Shown: positions 1 to 9,299, counted from the stretch's first letter. The stretch: 64,000 nt of DNA from Oscillospiraceae bacterium (GCA_017545165.1 JAFWQQ010000017.1:62001-126000), one strand, 5' to 3'. Notes: generated from the letters alone by a model not told the origin. Program-made: numbers and translations.

Positions 1-534
1 TACTTGCTGCGCATCCCGGCCATCCAGGCCTCCGGCTCGGACGCTACCCGCCTGAACCAGGAGGTGTTTACCGCGCTCTATCCCGCTGTCAAGGATGTGA
101 AAGACGCCATAGAAAACGGAACCAGTCTGGGCGTCTTTCAGGTGGATTACACCGTATCCATCAATGACCAGTTGATCTCGATCGTGTGTGAAACAGACAC
201 GAACTGGGGCTTTGAGAGCTACTATGTCCTCAACTTCGATGCCTCCACCAAGACGGAAGTCACCCAAGAGCAGCTTCTGCAGCGCTTCGGGCTGACTAAG
301 GACCAGTTCCTGGATCTGGCGGTCCAGGTGATGCAGCAGTACTTTCAAGACTCCTTATCCGCAGCCCCAAAGGACGAGATGTATTGGGACCGCTATAACA
401 AGAGCACGGCAAGAGAAAACTTTTCATCCGACTGCCAGCTGTATGTGGATAACAACAGTCAGCTCTGCATGATCGTCAAGCTCTACTCCTTTGCCGGAGC
501 AGATTATTACTACCATATTTTTGTAGTCAAATGA
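1..534 (+). CDS. Unrecognised protein, C-terminal part (5' truncated by window edge)
   Basis: The frame is open from the first base, so the true start lies upstream of the window; about 177 codons are visible, ending at the TGA at 532-534. The visible part is soluble-looking, acidic and rich in Tyr, Asp and Gln, with no hydrophobic segment long enough for a membrane helix. It ends in alternating aromatic residues (DYYYHIFVVK), which suggests a beta-rich extracellular or periplasmic-type domain, but I do not recognise the family. A strong hairpin terminator follows within 15 bases, so it is the last gene of its transcript. Confidence 0.6.
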   Translation, partial: YLLRIPAIQASGSDATRLNQEVFTALYPAVKDVKDAIENGTSLGVFQVDYTVSINDQLISIVCETDTNWGFESYYVLNFDASTKTEVTQEQLLQRFGLTKDQFLDLAVQVMQQYFQDSLSAAPKDEMYWDRYNKSTARENFSSDCQLYVDNNSQLCMIVKLYSFAGADYYYHIFVVK

Positions 535-547
535 CTCTCTTTTCCCG

Positions 548-581
548 AAAAACGGCCGCACCAGATGGTGCGGCCGTTTTT
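548..581. terminator. Bidirectional intrinsic terminator
   Basis: A perfect 10-bp stem (553-562 with 567-576) is flanked by an A-run on the left and a T-run on the right. It sits between the plus-strand gene ending at 534 and the minus-strand ybaB ending at 596, so it can stop transcription from both sides. Confidence 0.85.
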
Positions 582-595
582 CGATTACGGCTCCG

Positions 596-940
596 TCAAA
601 AGAGGCCGGGGAAACCGCCGAAGCCGCCCTGAAGCTTGTTCATGGCTTTGCTGGTCTGCTCATCCGCTTTTTTCAGCGCGCCGTTCACAGCCGTCAGGAC
701 CAGATCCTGCAGCATTTCCACGTCCTCAGGATCCACGACCTCGGGATCGATGGTGATGGAAGAGAATTCTCTGGTCCCGGTGACAACAGCCTTGACCGCG
801 CCGCCGCCGGCAGTGAACTCAAATTCCGTAGACTCCAGATCCTGCTGCATTTTCATGAATTCCTGCTGCATTTTCTGGGCCTGCTTCAACATGTTTGCCT
901 GATTGCCGGGCATAGCCCCGCGAAAACCGCCTTTTGCCAT
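596..940 (-). CDS. ybaB: YbaB/EbfC family nucleoid-associated protein
   Basis: 114 residues, the usual length for this DNA-binding family, whose members form dimers and coat the nucleoid. Seen: a Met/Gln-rich N-terminal helix (QANMLKQAQKMQQEFMKMQQ), then the core strand region FEFTAGGGAVKAVVTG and a Gly/Phe-rich C-terminus (GGFGGFPGLF). It starts 31 bases after dnaX on the same strand, with GGAGAA before the ATG. The dnaX-ybaB order is conserved widely in bacteria (established), so co-transcription from the ffs/dnaX promoter region is likely. In many genomes recR follows, but here the operon ends at the terminator at 548-581. Confidence 0.93.
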   Translation of the reverse strand: MAKGGFRGAMPGNQANMLKQAQKMQQEFMKMQQDLESTEFEFTAGGGAVKAVVTGTREFSSITIDPEVVDPEDVEMLQDLVLTAVNGALKKADEQTSKAMNKLQGGFGGFPGLF

Positions 941-971
941 ATTATCTTCTCCGATCTGCCGCTGAGCGGCT

Positions 972-2645
972 TTATTCTTCTATAAAATGTACTTCCTTGA
1001 ACTGCCTCAAATCATCCAGACTACGCGCCTGCCGATCCTGCGCCTGCATCAGACGAGTCTGAACGCGCATTTCATGTCCGCAAACATCTCTAGCCGCAGC
1101 CATGAGGCTCTGAAGAACGTCCTGACGCTGAAAACGCTTGAGCATGAAATCCGTTTGTGCTTCCAACACGAGAGAATTGCCCTCAACGATGCCGCGTACG
1201 CGCTCCTCATCCTCCAGCAGCAAGCGAACGTCATAGGGGATCGAGGAGAGTGCAGCGGAACGGATCCTGTCCCATGACTGCGGATCTTCCAGACCTTGCT
1301 CCGTTCTCCCCTTTTCTTGCTCTTCTTCAGTTTCCTGTTCCGCCTCCGGCTCCGGCTCGGGAAGCGGCGCATCCTCCGGCTCCGGGAAATCGTCCGTTAC
1401 AAGCTCAGGCCCCTCCGGTTCACGGGGATACACTTCCTCCTCGGGCGTCGGCCTCTCCTCTTCCGGGCTCGGAGAAAAACGAGGCGGCGCAAGCGCCGGA
1501 ACACCTCGCTCGACCTGCTCCTCCAGGCGCGAGATCCGTGCTCGCAGGCTGGCAAAGCTGTCACCCTCAGCCTCGCAGGACAACGCTACCAGGCAGAGCT
1601 CCGCCGCCGTGCGGGGATTGTTGACGTCCCGCAGGCCGTTCAAACAGCGCTGGACCGTCTCCATTGCCGCAATGATCGACTCTGTGGTCATCCGTTTGAC
1701 GAAATAACGCAGGGTTCGTTCCTCAAAGCTGCCGGAAATCAGGTTGAACCCGGCCTTGGGAGCAACACTCAGCATCATTGTATCCCGCAGCAGGGTGCTC
1801 AGCTCCTTAAGAACGGAGGAGGGATCCTTCCCGTCCATCCACATGCCCGAAAAAAGCTCCAGAGCCTTCGCGCTGTCGTGCTTCAAAACCGCGTCCAGCA
1901 GTTCCGAGATCCGCCGATTGCCGGCAAGGCCCACGCTTGTATACACAGCCTGAACATCGATCTTTTCATGCATGGAGCACTGGTCCAGAAGGCTCAGCGC
2001 GTCCCGAACGCCGCCGTCGGAAAGACGGGCGATAAGATCGGCAGCCTCCGGCTCCAGGACCATGTTTTCCCGTCCGGCGATGTCCAGCAGGTAGTGGGAA
2101 ATCGTATCCGCGTCCAGTCTGCGGAAGCTGTGCCGCTGGCAGCGGGACAGGATCGTTGCCGGAACCTTCTGAAGCTCAGTTGTGGCCAGGATGAACATCA
2201 GGTGCTCAGGCGGCTCCTCCAGGATCTTCAGCAGCGCATTGAAGGCCGGCATGGAGAGCATGTGCACCTCATCGACGATGTACACCCGCTTTTTAACCGT
2301 GCTGGGAGAGAACACGGCCTCCTCCCGCAGGGCACGGACGTTGTCGACGCCATTGTTGGAGGCGGCGTCCAACTCCACCACGTCCATGACGCTGCCCTCC
2401 AGAATACCGCGGCAGGCCGGACACTTCCCGCAGGGGTTTCCGTTTTCCGGGTGCTCGCAGTTCACCGCCCGGGCCAGGATCCTGGCGCAGGTGGTCTTAC
2501 CGGTACCGCGAGTTCCGATAAACAGATACGCATGAGAGAGGCGGCCGTTTTTCACCTGGCTTTTCAGCGTCTCGGTAATATGCTGCTGGCCGATGACCTC
2601 GTCAAAGGTCTGCGGCCGCCATTTGCGGTACAGAGCCTGATACAA
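972..2645 (-). CDS. dnaX: DNA polymerase III subunit gamma/tau
   Basis: 557 residues. This is the clamp-loader ATPase that opens and loads the beta sliding clamp. Seen: Walker A GTRGTGKT near residues 44-51, a four-Cys zinc module (C63, C72, C75, C78), Walker B IVDEVHML, the SRC sensor region (ILSRCQR), then a long acidic Glu/Pro linker before the tau C-terminal domain. The frame extends upstream to 2807, but that stretch runs through the SRP RNA gene and is not plausible protein. The start chosen is the TTG at 2645, which gives the family N-terminus YQALYRKWRP with GAGGGAGGGA just upstream. I saw no obvious slippage sequence for a separate gamma product. Confidence 0.93.
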   Translation of the reverse strand: MYQALYRKWRPQTFDEVIGQQHITETLKSQVKNGRLSHAYLFIGTRGTGKTTCARILARAVNCEHPENGNPCGKCPACRGILEGSVMDVVELDAASNNGVDNVRALREEAVFSPSTVKKRVYIVDEVHMLSMPAFNALLKILEEPPEHLMFILATTELQKVPATILSRCQRHSFRRLDADTISHYLLDIAGRENMVLEPEAADLIARLSDGGVRDALSLLDQCSMHEKIDVQAVYTSVGLAGNRRISELLDAVLKHDSAKALELFSGMWMDGKDPSSVLKELSTLLRDTMMLSVAPKAGFNLISGSFEERTLRYFVKRMTTESIIAAMETVQRCLNGLRDVNNPRTAAELCLVALSCEAEGDSFASLRARISRLEEQVERGVPALAPPRFSPSPEEERPTPEEEVYPREPEGPELVTDDFPEPEDAPLPEPEPEAEQETEEEQEKGRTEQGLEDPQSWDRIRSAALSSIPYDVRLLLEDEERVRGIVEGNSLVLEAQTDFMLKRFQRQDVLQSLMAAARDVCGHEMRVQTRLMQAQDRQARSLDDLRQFKEVHFIEE

Positions 2646-2683
2646 GCCGACTCCCTCCCTCTTGATACAATATGGCTCTTGAC

Positions 2684-2958
2684 AAGACTGCACACCTGGC
2701 TCCGAAACATGCGCTACATCCGTTACCGCCGGCAGCCGGCTCGGACCCGGCGACCTCGCGGCACAAGCCGAACACCGCTTAATGCTGCTCGGTTCCCCGC
2801 CTGACATGGTTCACGGGTCGACCTTGCGCGAGACCGGATCTTCAACGCTGCTTACCGGGGTCAGACGACACAGAACATCCCCTCGGCCAGGAATTCATCC
2901 CTGCTATAGCGGATTGCAGGTTACAGGGCACCGCTGGCTCCCCGACTAGTGCAGCCTT
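2684..2958 (-). ncRNA. ffs: Signal recognition particle RNA (large, Alu-domain type)
   Basis: Read on the minus strand, the region carries the conserved SRP helix-8 core: GAACCATGTCAGG, a GGAA-type tetraloop stem, then GAGCAGCATTAAG (around 2776-2815). Near the 5' end is AGTCGGGGAG...AGCGGTGCCCTGTAACC, matching the 5' domain of Firmicutes scRNA from memory. The two ends pair over 10 bases (2949-2958 with 2684-2693) with one G-U pair, which sets the length at about 275 nt. This RNA scaffolds Ffh for co-translational membrane targeting. Its position just before dnaX is the usual arrangement in Firmicutes. Confidence 0.92.
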
Positions 2959-2976
2959 GTCAAAAGCCACGATGGC

Positions 2977-3005
2977 ATTGTACTACATCTTGTCAAGAGA
3001 ATCAA
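2977..3005 (-). promoter_or_regulatory. Promoter of ffs-dnaX-ybaB
   Basis: Minus strand: TTGATT (3000-3005), 17-bp spacer, TACAAT (2977-2982). The predicted transcription start lies about 10 bases before the paired 5' end of the SRP RNA, so slight 5' trimming of the RNA is implied. Confidence 0.6.
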
Positions 3006-3154
3006 TCCTTTTTTCTTTTTCTTTAGCCAAGCCGGGCTGTCAAACGCAGCTGTATTGTCAGCAGAATCCGCTGCGGGCTGCTCTCTTATCTTCTTCGATC
3101 GTTTGTTCCGCTCAGACACCCGTGATCCTTTATACAAGCAGAACTGATTGTATC

Positions 3155-3186
3155 TTGCAAAAGGTTTTTGGACATGGTACTATAAT
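3155..3186 (+). promoter_or_regulatory. Promoter of the FeS oxidoreductase-hypA operon
   Basis: TTGCAA at 3155-3160 and, 17 bp on, TACTAT (3178-3183) with an upstream TG that makes an extended -10. A perfect TATAAT overlaps at 3181-3186, so the exact register is uncertain. Confidence 0.55.
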
Positions 3187-3243
3187 AAAAGGCATAGTAT
3201 AGGCTGACCAAACCAAACAGAAGCTTTTGAAGGGAGATTGACC

Positions 3244-5952
3244 ATGGCGAGAGAGATTTTATTTGACCTTGGCAAAATGATCACCGACCGTATCCCCTAC
3301 AAGCTCGGCTTGAAGCGGCTGACCGAAACCGATCCCGAGTACATCATTCTGGACCGGGCCTGCTCCAACGACGAGATCGCGGAAATCATGCTGAAAATGG
3401 GCCTGCGCAAGCCCAAGACCATCCAGGAGATCGCAAAACTCACCGGCAAGACCGAGCAGCGCTGCGAGGAACTGCTTACGGACGCGGCCAAGCACGGCAT
3501 CGTGGAGTACCACTGGGAAAATCCCCAGCACGAGAAGCAGTGGTACGTTCAGCTCTTCGTCCCCGGCATCGCCGAGATGACCAACATGGTCCTCTGGCAG
3601 GTTGAGAAATATCCCGAGCTGGCAGACGCTTTTGACAAGATGACCTTCCTGCCTCTGGAAGGCAAGACCCACCTGATCCCTCCCGGCGGCGACGGGATCG
3701 GCATGCACGTCATCCCCGTGGAGAAAGCGATTCAGTCTGAGAACAAGTCCCTGTCCATCGAGCACATCTCCCACTGGCTGGACAAGTACGACGGCAAGCT
3801 CTCCGTTGGCTATTGCTCCTGCCGAAACGCCCGCCGGCTCTACGGAGAGGGCTCCGGCGAAATCCAGGACGACTGCTGCATCGGTCTGGGCGATTTTGCC
3901 GATTACCTGATCGAGACCGGCAAGGGCCGTCCCATCACCAAGGAAGAGGCCCTGCACATCTGCCAGCGGGCTGAGGAGAACGGCTACGTCCACCAGACCA
4001 CCAATATCGACGGTTCGGACAAGATCTTCGGCCTCTGCAACTGCGACCTGGGCGTCTGCTTCGCCCTGCGCACCAGCCAGTACTTCAACACCCCCAACCT
4101 TTCCGCCTCCGCCTACCGTGCCCATGTGGACAAGGAGAAGTGTGTGGCCTGCGGCAAGTGCGTGGAGGTCTGCCCCGCCGGCGCCGTGAAACTGGGCCAG
4201 AAGCTCTGCACCCAGACCGGTGAAGTCCGGTATCCGCAGCAGGAGCTGCCCTCCGGCCTCAAGTGGGGCAAGGACAAGTGGTCTCCCGACTATGTGACCA
4301 AGAACCGGGAAAACTGCCACGAGAGCGGCACCGCCCCCTGCAAGACCGCCTGCCCCGCTCACATCGCCATTCAGGGCTACATTAAACTGGCCAAGGAAGG
4401 CCGCTATCTGGACGCTCTGAAGCTCATCAAGCAGGACAATCCCTTCCCCTCTGTCTGCGGCTACGTCTGCAATCGCCGTTGCGAGGCTGCCTGTACCCGG
4501 GGCGCCATGGACAAGGCCCTGGCCATCGACGAAATCAAGAAGTTCATCGCCGAGCAGGATCTGAAGAGCGAAGAGCGCTACATCCCCGAGCGTCTGTACC
4601 GCCGTCCCATCGACAAGCCCTATCCCGAGAAGGTCGCCGTCATCGGCGCCGGCCCCGCTGGTCTGAGCTGCGCCTACTACCTGGCGCGCATGGGCTATGA
4701 GAACGTCACCGTCTTCGACCGCAACCCCGAGCCGGGCGGCATGCTCATCATGGGCATCCCCAGCTACCGCCTGGACCGCAGCGCCCTGAAGGGCGAGATC
4801 GAGGTCCTGGAGAAGATGGGCGTCCACTTCCAGATGAACACCGAGATCGGCAAGGATATCACCATCCAGCAGCTGCGCGAGCAGGGCTACAAGGGCTTCT
4901 ATGTGGCCATCGGCGCCCAGAAGAGCTCCAAGCTCCGCATCCCCGGCGAGGATCTGACCGGCGTTTACGGCGGCGTGGACTTCCTGCGGGAGGTCAATCT
5001 GGGCAACAAGCCGGAGATCGGCAAGAAGTGCGCCGTCATCGGCGGCGGCAATGTGGCCATGGACGTGTGCCGCACCGCCGTGCGTCTGGGCGCCGACACC
5101 TATGTGATCTACCGCCGCAGCGAGGAGGAGATGCCCGCCGATAAGGAAGAGATCGCCGAGGCCAAGGCCGAGGGCGTGAAGTTCTGCTTCCTCAACGGCC
5201 CCGCCGAGATCCTGGGCGAAAACGGCAAGGTCACAGGATTGAAGGTGGAGATCATGGAGCTGGGCGAGCCCGACGAGAAGGGCCGCCGCTCCCCTGTCGG
5301 CACCGGCAAGTTCGAGACCATCGAGGTCGACTCCGTGCTGGCCGCCGTGGGCCAGGCCATCGACTGGGGCAAGTTGGATATCGGCGATCTGAAGACCGGC
5401 AAGAAGGGCAACGCCATCGCTGATCCCATCACCTACCAGACCGAGCAGAAGGACATCTTTGTGGGCGGCGACGTGTACACCGGACCCAAGTTCGCCATCG
5501 ATGCCATTGCCGCCGGCCGGGAGGGCGCCGAATCTCTGCACCGCTTCGTGCAGGACGGCCAGAGCCTCACCCGTGGCCGCAACCTCCGCCAGTTCTACGA
5601 GCTCAACAAAGAGCAGTTGGCCTTTGCGCTGGATTCCTACGATAAGCCAGCGCGCCAGGAGATTCAGCACGATCCTCTCAAGCTCAAGACCTTCGAGCAT
5701 GATCGGCTCACCTTCACCGAGGAGCAGGTCAAGACAGAGGCCAGCCGCTGCTTGGGCTGCGGCGTCAGCGTGGTGGATCCCAACCGCTGCATCGGCTGCG
5801 GCCTGTGCACCACCCGCTGCATGTTCGACGCCATTCACCTGCAGCGCGATGTGCCCGAGGCCTCCAAGATGGTCCGCTGCGAGGACAAGGTTGGTCCCAT
5901 GCTGAAGTACGCCGCCAAGCAGGCGATCAAAATCAAACGGAAGGCCAAATAA
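3244..5952 (+). CDS. Multi-cluster FeS/FAD NAD(P)H oxidoreductase (GltD-like)
   Basis: 902 residues. Seen in order: an N-terminal Cys-rich domain (C191-x-C193, C211-C212, C265-x-C267, C272), a ferredoxin motif (C300, C303, C306, C310 followed by Pro), a GltD-type N-terminal Cys region from C358, an FAD-binding GAGPAG (468-473), an NAD(P)-binding GGGNVA (600-605), CLGCG (836-840) and a second ferredoxin motif (C849, C852, C855, C859). The family moves electrons between NAD(P)H and FeS partners through FAD. Substrate and partner are not evident. The ATG at 3244 is preferred over the TTG at 3238 because AGGGAG at 3231-3236 is well placed. The stop overlaps the hypA start by one base. Alternative: an NADPH-dependent subunit of a bifurcating complex. 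Confidence 0.85.
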   Translation: MAREILFDLGKMITDRIPYKLGLKRLTETDPEYIILDRACSNDEIAEIMLKMGLRKPKTIQEIAKLTGKTEQRCEELLTDAAKHGIVEYHWENPQHEKQWYVQLFVPGIAEMTNMVLWQVEKYPELADAFDKMTFLPLEGKTHLIPPGGDGIGMHVIPVEKAIQSENKSLSIEHISHWLDKYDGKLSVGYCSCRNARRLYGEGSGEIQDDCCIGLGDFADYLIETGKGRPITKEEALHICQRAEENGYVHQTTNIDGSDKIFGLCNCDLGVCFALRTSQYFNTPNLSASAYRAHVDKEKCVACGKCVEVCPAGAVKLGQKLCTQTGEVRYPQQELPSGLKWGKDKWSPDYVTKNRENCHESGTAPCKTACPAHIAIQGYIKLAKEGRYLDALKLIKQDNPFPSVCGYVCNRRCEAACTRGAMDKALAIDEIKKFIAEQDLKSEERYIPERLYRRPIDKPYPEKVAVIGAGPAGLSCAYYLARMGYENVTVFDRNPEPGGMLIMGIPSYRLDRSALKGEIEVLEKMGVHFQMNTEIGKDITIQQLREQGYKGFYVAIGAQKSSKLRIPGEDLTGVYGGVDFLREVNLGNKPEIGKKCAVIGGGNVAMDVCRTAVRLGADTYVIYRRSEEEMPADKEEIAEAKAEGVKFCFLNGPAEILGENGKVTGLKVEIMELGEPDEKGRRSPVGTGKFETIEVDSVLAAVGQAIDWGKLDIGDLKTGKKGNAIADPITYQTEQKDIFVGGDVYTGPKFAIDAIAAGREGAESLHRFVQDGQSLTRGRNLRQFYELNKEQLAFALDSYDKPARQEIQHDPLKLKTFEHDRLTFTEEQVKTEASRCLGCGVSVVDPNRCIGCGLCTTRCMFDAIHLQRDVPEASKMVRCEDKVGPMLKYAAKQAIKIKRKAK

Positions 5953-6296
5953 TGCACGAGCTGGGAACCATCTATTACGTCATTGACACGGTGGAAAAGC
6001 TGATGGTGGAAAACCAGCTCAGCAAGGTTGGGTCCATCACCCTGGAGATTGGCGAGGTCAGCGGCATCATCCCGGAGTATCTGCAGGATTTCTGGGAATA
6101 TGCCCGAAAGAAAACCGAGCATTTCCAGGAGACAGAGCTGATCATCGAAAAGCTGGAAGCCGTCACCTATTGCCAGGACTGCGGCAAGACCTACTCCACG
6201 ATGCAGTACAAGAAGATTTGCCCTTACTGCGGCAGCGGCAACACCTTCCTGGTCACCGGCAACGAGTACAACATCAAAGAAATCGAAGCCATGTAA
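5952..6296 (+). CDS. hypA: HypA/HybF hydrogenase maturation nickel chaperone
   Basis: 114 residues, the normal HypA length. The protein starts MHE, giving the N-terminal nickel ligands, and carries the zinc-binding pair CQDCG and CPYCG. HypA delivers nickel to [NiFe]-hydrogenase, often with HypB (established). The start overlaps the stop of the upstream oxidoreductase (TAATG), implying translational coupling. No hydrogenase structural gene or other hyp gene is in the window, so the hydrogenase would lie elsewhere, or this copy serves another function tied to the oxidoreductase. Confidence 0.92.
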   Translation: MHELGTIYYVIDTVEKLMVENQLSKVGSITLEIGEVSGIIPEYLQDFWEYARKKTEHFQETELIIEKLEAVTYCQDCGKTYSTMQYKKICPYCGSGNTFLVTGNEYNIKEIEAM

Positions 6297-6303
6297 AAAT
6301 TCT

Positions 6304-6340
6304 GGGCTGGGAAAATCTTGGTTTTTCCCAGCCCGATTTC
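6304..6340 (+). terminator. Terminator after hypA
   Basis: A perfect 12-bp stem (6304-6315 with 6323-6334) with A/T-rich ends, 7 bases after the hypA stop. It also lies just past the end of the convergent ABC gene, ending at 6355. Confidence 0.7.
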
Positions 6341-6354
6341 TGTTCCATCTTCTG

Positions 6355-9270
6355 TTACTCGGTCCGCAGCGCTTCCACCGGGTCCTTCTTGGCGGCCAGT
6401 CCCGATGGGATCAGGCCGGCGATAAAGGTCAGAAAGACGCTGATGCCCACAAGAGCCGCACCGCCCAGCGGCGGAAGCGTGGAATTCAGGGCCATAATGC
6501 CCGTAAGGTTGTGAACAATGATATTGATCGGAATATTCAGCAGCAGCGTCACGCCGATGCCGATAAGACCTGCCGCAAGGCCAATAATAAAGGTTTCTGC
6601 GTTGAACACCCGGGAGATATCCCGCTTGGAGGCGCCGATGGCCCGAAGAATGCCGATCTCCTTGGTGCGCTCCAGAACACTGATATAGGTGATGATGCCG
6701 ATCATGATGGAGGAGACCACCAGAGAGATGGCGACAAAGGCGATCAAAACATAGCTGATGACATTGATGATGGTGGTGATGGAGCTCATGAGCAGGGCAA
6801 CCACGTCGGTATAACTGATCTGATCCTCCTCCGGCACAGACTCGTTGTAGTGCTCGATCGCCTCGCCGATGCTGTCCTTGTTCTCGAAGGAGTTGGCATA
6901 GATGTTGATGGCACTGGGGTTTTCCAGGTCCACATAGCCCAGCTTCTTCAAGGTGTCCTTCAGCGTACTTCCGGAATACACCGGGGGCATGGCGTTTTCA
7001 TAGATCCAGAGATAGTCCTTCTCTTCCAGGCTCAGGAGCTGAAAATCTTCCGAGAGGACATCGTCCGTCAGTTCTTCGTACAAGGCCCGCATCTGCTTGG
7101 CATACTCCGCACGGGCCTGTTCGCTGATCATCTGACTCATATAGGCGTCGAGCGTGGCTTCGTCCATTTGACTGAGCATCGCCGCATATTCCGGATAGGA
7201 GTCCAGAATGTTCTTTTCGATCTCCTCGCGGGAGGTCCCGCCGAGCTGCTCGTCAATGATCTTCTGCAGGTAAGCCTCGTCCGGCTCGCACATATAGGTG
7301 ATATAGAGCTCTGCGATCTGCCGCTGGGAGGCATTGGCAATGTACTCCCGGGCGGCGTCGGCCTTGCGGCTCTTGGTCAGCGCCTCGTCCTCCCGATCCA
7401 GGAAGGGCAGGCCGGTGAACACCTCATGCTCCGGGTCCTCCAGCTGTCGTTTGATGAGGTCCTTCTTGGCGCTCTCCGCGGCGATATACTCCACCAGCGC
7501 ATGGGTATAGCCAACGGAGCCGGAGAGCATGCCGGAAAGCGCGTCCCCATCCTTGCGGATGATGCCGACGATCCGGATCTCCAGACCGTTGTTGAAGAGG
7601 GTCCGCAGGCCCAGCTCCTCTTCGGTCAGATCCACGTACTCCCCTGTCTCCTCGTTGTACTGGAACTGATCCGCCGGATAAATGTAGCGGAAAGACTTGT
7701 CGCAAATCTCCTCATAGCTCCAGCTTTCCACACTGGTGTCCAGCTCTTCGGCTGAAACCACTGCCTGCATGCTGTCCGCAATGGAGTCGTTGGTCTTCAA
7801 GCCCAGAGAATACAGCACCAGGTCAGAGACCTCATTGTTTTCATTGACGATCAGCACGACCTCGGTAGGCTTTTGCGGCCAGTGCCCGTAAAGCACCTCG
7901 TACTGCTGCTGCAGCAGAGGGCTGATCAGCTGTCCATCCTCTCCAGGCAGCATCTCCTGCCACACGTCCAGGGTGCTGTACATCTGGCCATAGGTCGCGA
8001 ACAGCGTTGAATAATCTCCACCGAAGGCGGCGGACATGGCGGTCTGCATGATCTGGACAGCATCCGTCTTTCCGATAAAACCGTTCACGTCTTCGGCATA
8101 GGGGGTCAGATCCACATCATAGGAATACTGTATCGAGCTGATATATGGAGCGATCTCACTGTCAGGAGACTCCAGATAGGCCCGGAAGGCTTCCAGGTTG
8201 TTGGAGGCGCCGCCGGAGGAGATGATGTTATTGATCATGTTGTAAAGCACAGCGCTGGAATAGACCGCATCCTTATCATGCCGATAATCCTGTGTGTCCG
8301 CCTGTGTGCCCATCATCGCGGTCATCATGGTCATCATGTCCATGCTCTCCGCCTGGATGGTAATGGGATAGCTGGACAGAGTATCCTCCTGAACCTTGTC
8401 AATATAGTTCTGTATCCCATTTGACAGAGACATGATCAACGCAATGCCGATGATGCCGATGCTGCCGGCAAAAGCAGTCAGAAAGGTCCTGGCCTTCTTG
8501 GTCATCAAGTTATTCATCGACAGCGACAGTGCTGTAAAGAAGCGCATGGAGGTCTTTTTCCCCAGAGGCGCGGTGGTCTTGGCGTCTTCCGCTTCAAAGG
8601 GGTCGCTGTCGTCCACGATCAGACCGTCCTTCAGCCGGATGATGCGGCTGGCATAGCCGTTGGCCAGATCCGGGTTATGGGTGACCATGATGATGAGCTT
8701 ATCCTTGGAGATTTCCTTGAGTATCTCCATGATCTGTACAGAGGTCTCCGAATCCAGGGCGCCGGTAGGCTCATCCGCCAGGAGGATATCCGGGTTATTC
8801 ACCAAAGCACGGGCAATGGCTACCCGCTGCATCTGGCCGCCGGACATTTGATTGGGTTTTTTGTTCAGCTGATCCCCGAGACCAACCTTTTGCAGCGCCT
8901 CAGTCGCCCTTGCCTTCCGTTCCGAGGGACCGACTCCCGAGAGCGTCAGCGCGAGCTCCACGTTGGCCAGAACCGTCTGGTGCGGGATCAGATTATAGGA
9001 CTGGAAAACAAAACCGATGGAGTGATTGCGGTAGGTATCCCAGTCGCTGTCCGAGAACTTTTTGGTTGATTTGCCGTTTATGACCAGGTCGCCGGAGGTA
9101 TACTGATCCAGACCGCCCACAATGTTCAGCAGGGTGGTCTTTCCGCAGCCGGAGTGTCCCAGGATCGCCACGAATTCATGCTCTCGAAAGCTCAGATCGA
9201 TCCCTTTCAGGGCATGTACAGTAAACTCTCCGACGGTATAGTCTTTTTTCACCGAAAGAAGCTTCAGCAT
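6355..9270 (-). CDS. ABC transporter, ATPase fused to FtsX/MacB-type permease
   Basis: 971 residues in one chain. The N-terminal third is a LolD/MacB-class ATPase: Walker A GHSGCGKTT, signature MSGGQMQRVA, Walker B ILLADEPTGAL, switch His in VTHNPD. One membrane segment follows near residues 265-285, then a large extracellular region of about 550 residues, then three C-terminal helices with the FtsX signature around ERTKEIGILRAIGAS. Members use ATP hydrolysis for mechanotransmission across the membrane rather than classical transport, often for peptide efflux or envelope stress (established). The fused architecture is common in gut Clostridia. The ATG at 9270 has GAGGGG upstream. It is monocistronic, with no adjacent two-component system to hint at a substrate. 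Confidence 0.9.
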   Translation of the reverse strand: MLKLLSVKKDYTVGEFTVHALKGIDLSFREHEFVAILGHSGCGKTTLLNIVGGLDQYTSGDLVINGKSTKKFSDSDWDTYRNHSIGFVFQSYNLIPHQTVLANVELALTLSGVGPSERKARATEALQKVGLGDQLNKKPNQMSGGQMQRVAIARALVNNPDILLADEPTGALDSETSVQIMEILKEISKDKLIIMVTHNPDLANGYASRIIRLKDGLIVDDSDPFEAEDAKTTAPLGKKTSMRFFTALSLSMNNLMTKKARTFLTAFAGSIGIIGIALIMSLSNGIQNYIDKVQEDTLSSYPITIQAESMDMMTMMTAMMGTQADTQDYRHDKDAVYSSAVLYNMINNIISSGGASNNLEAFRAYLESPDSEIAPYISSIQYSYDVDLTPYAEDVNGFIGKTDAVQIMQTAMSAAFGGDYSTLFATYGQMYSTLDVWQEMLPGEDGQLISPLLQQQYEVLYGHWPQKPTEVVLIVNENNEVSDLVLYSLGLKTNDSIADSMQAVVSAEELDTSVESWSYEEICDKSFRYIYPADQFQYNEETGEYVDLTEEELGLRTLFNNGLEIRIVGIIRKDGDALSGMLSGSVGYTHALVEYIAAESAKKDLIKRQLEDPEHEVFTGLPFLDREDEALTKSRKADAAREYIANASQRQIAELYITYMCEPDEAYLQKIIDEQLGGTSREEIEKNILDSYPEYAAMLSQMDEATLDAYMSQMISEQARAEYAKQMRALYEELTDDVLSEDFQLLSLEEKDYLWIYENAMPPVYSGSTLKDTLKKLGYVDLENPSAINIYANSFENKDSIGEAIEHYNESVPEEDQISYTDVVALLMSSITTIINVISYVLIAFVAISLVVSSIMIGIITYISVLERTKEIGILRAIGASKRDISRVFNAETFIIGLAAGLIGIGVTLLLNIPINIIVHNLTGIMALNSTLPPLGGAALVGISVFLTFIAGLIPSGLAAKKDPVEALRTE

Positions 9271-9299
9271 AGGAACCCCTCGATTTGATTTTTCCTGAT

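Noticed and set aside
972..1700. Programmed frameshift in dnaX
   Set aside because: No run of A residues with a downstream stem of the kind used in other dnaX genes was found.
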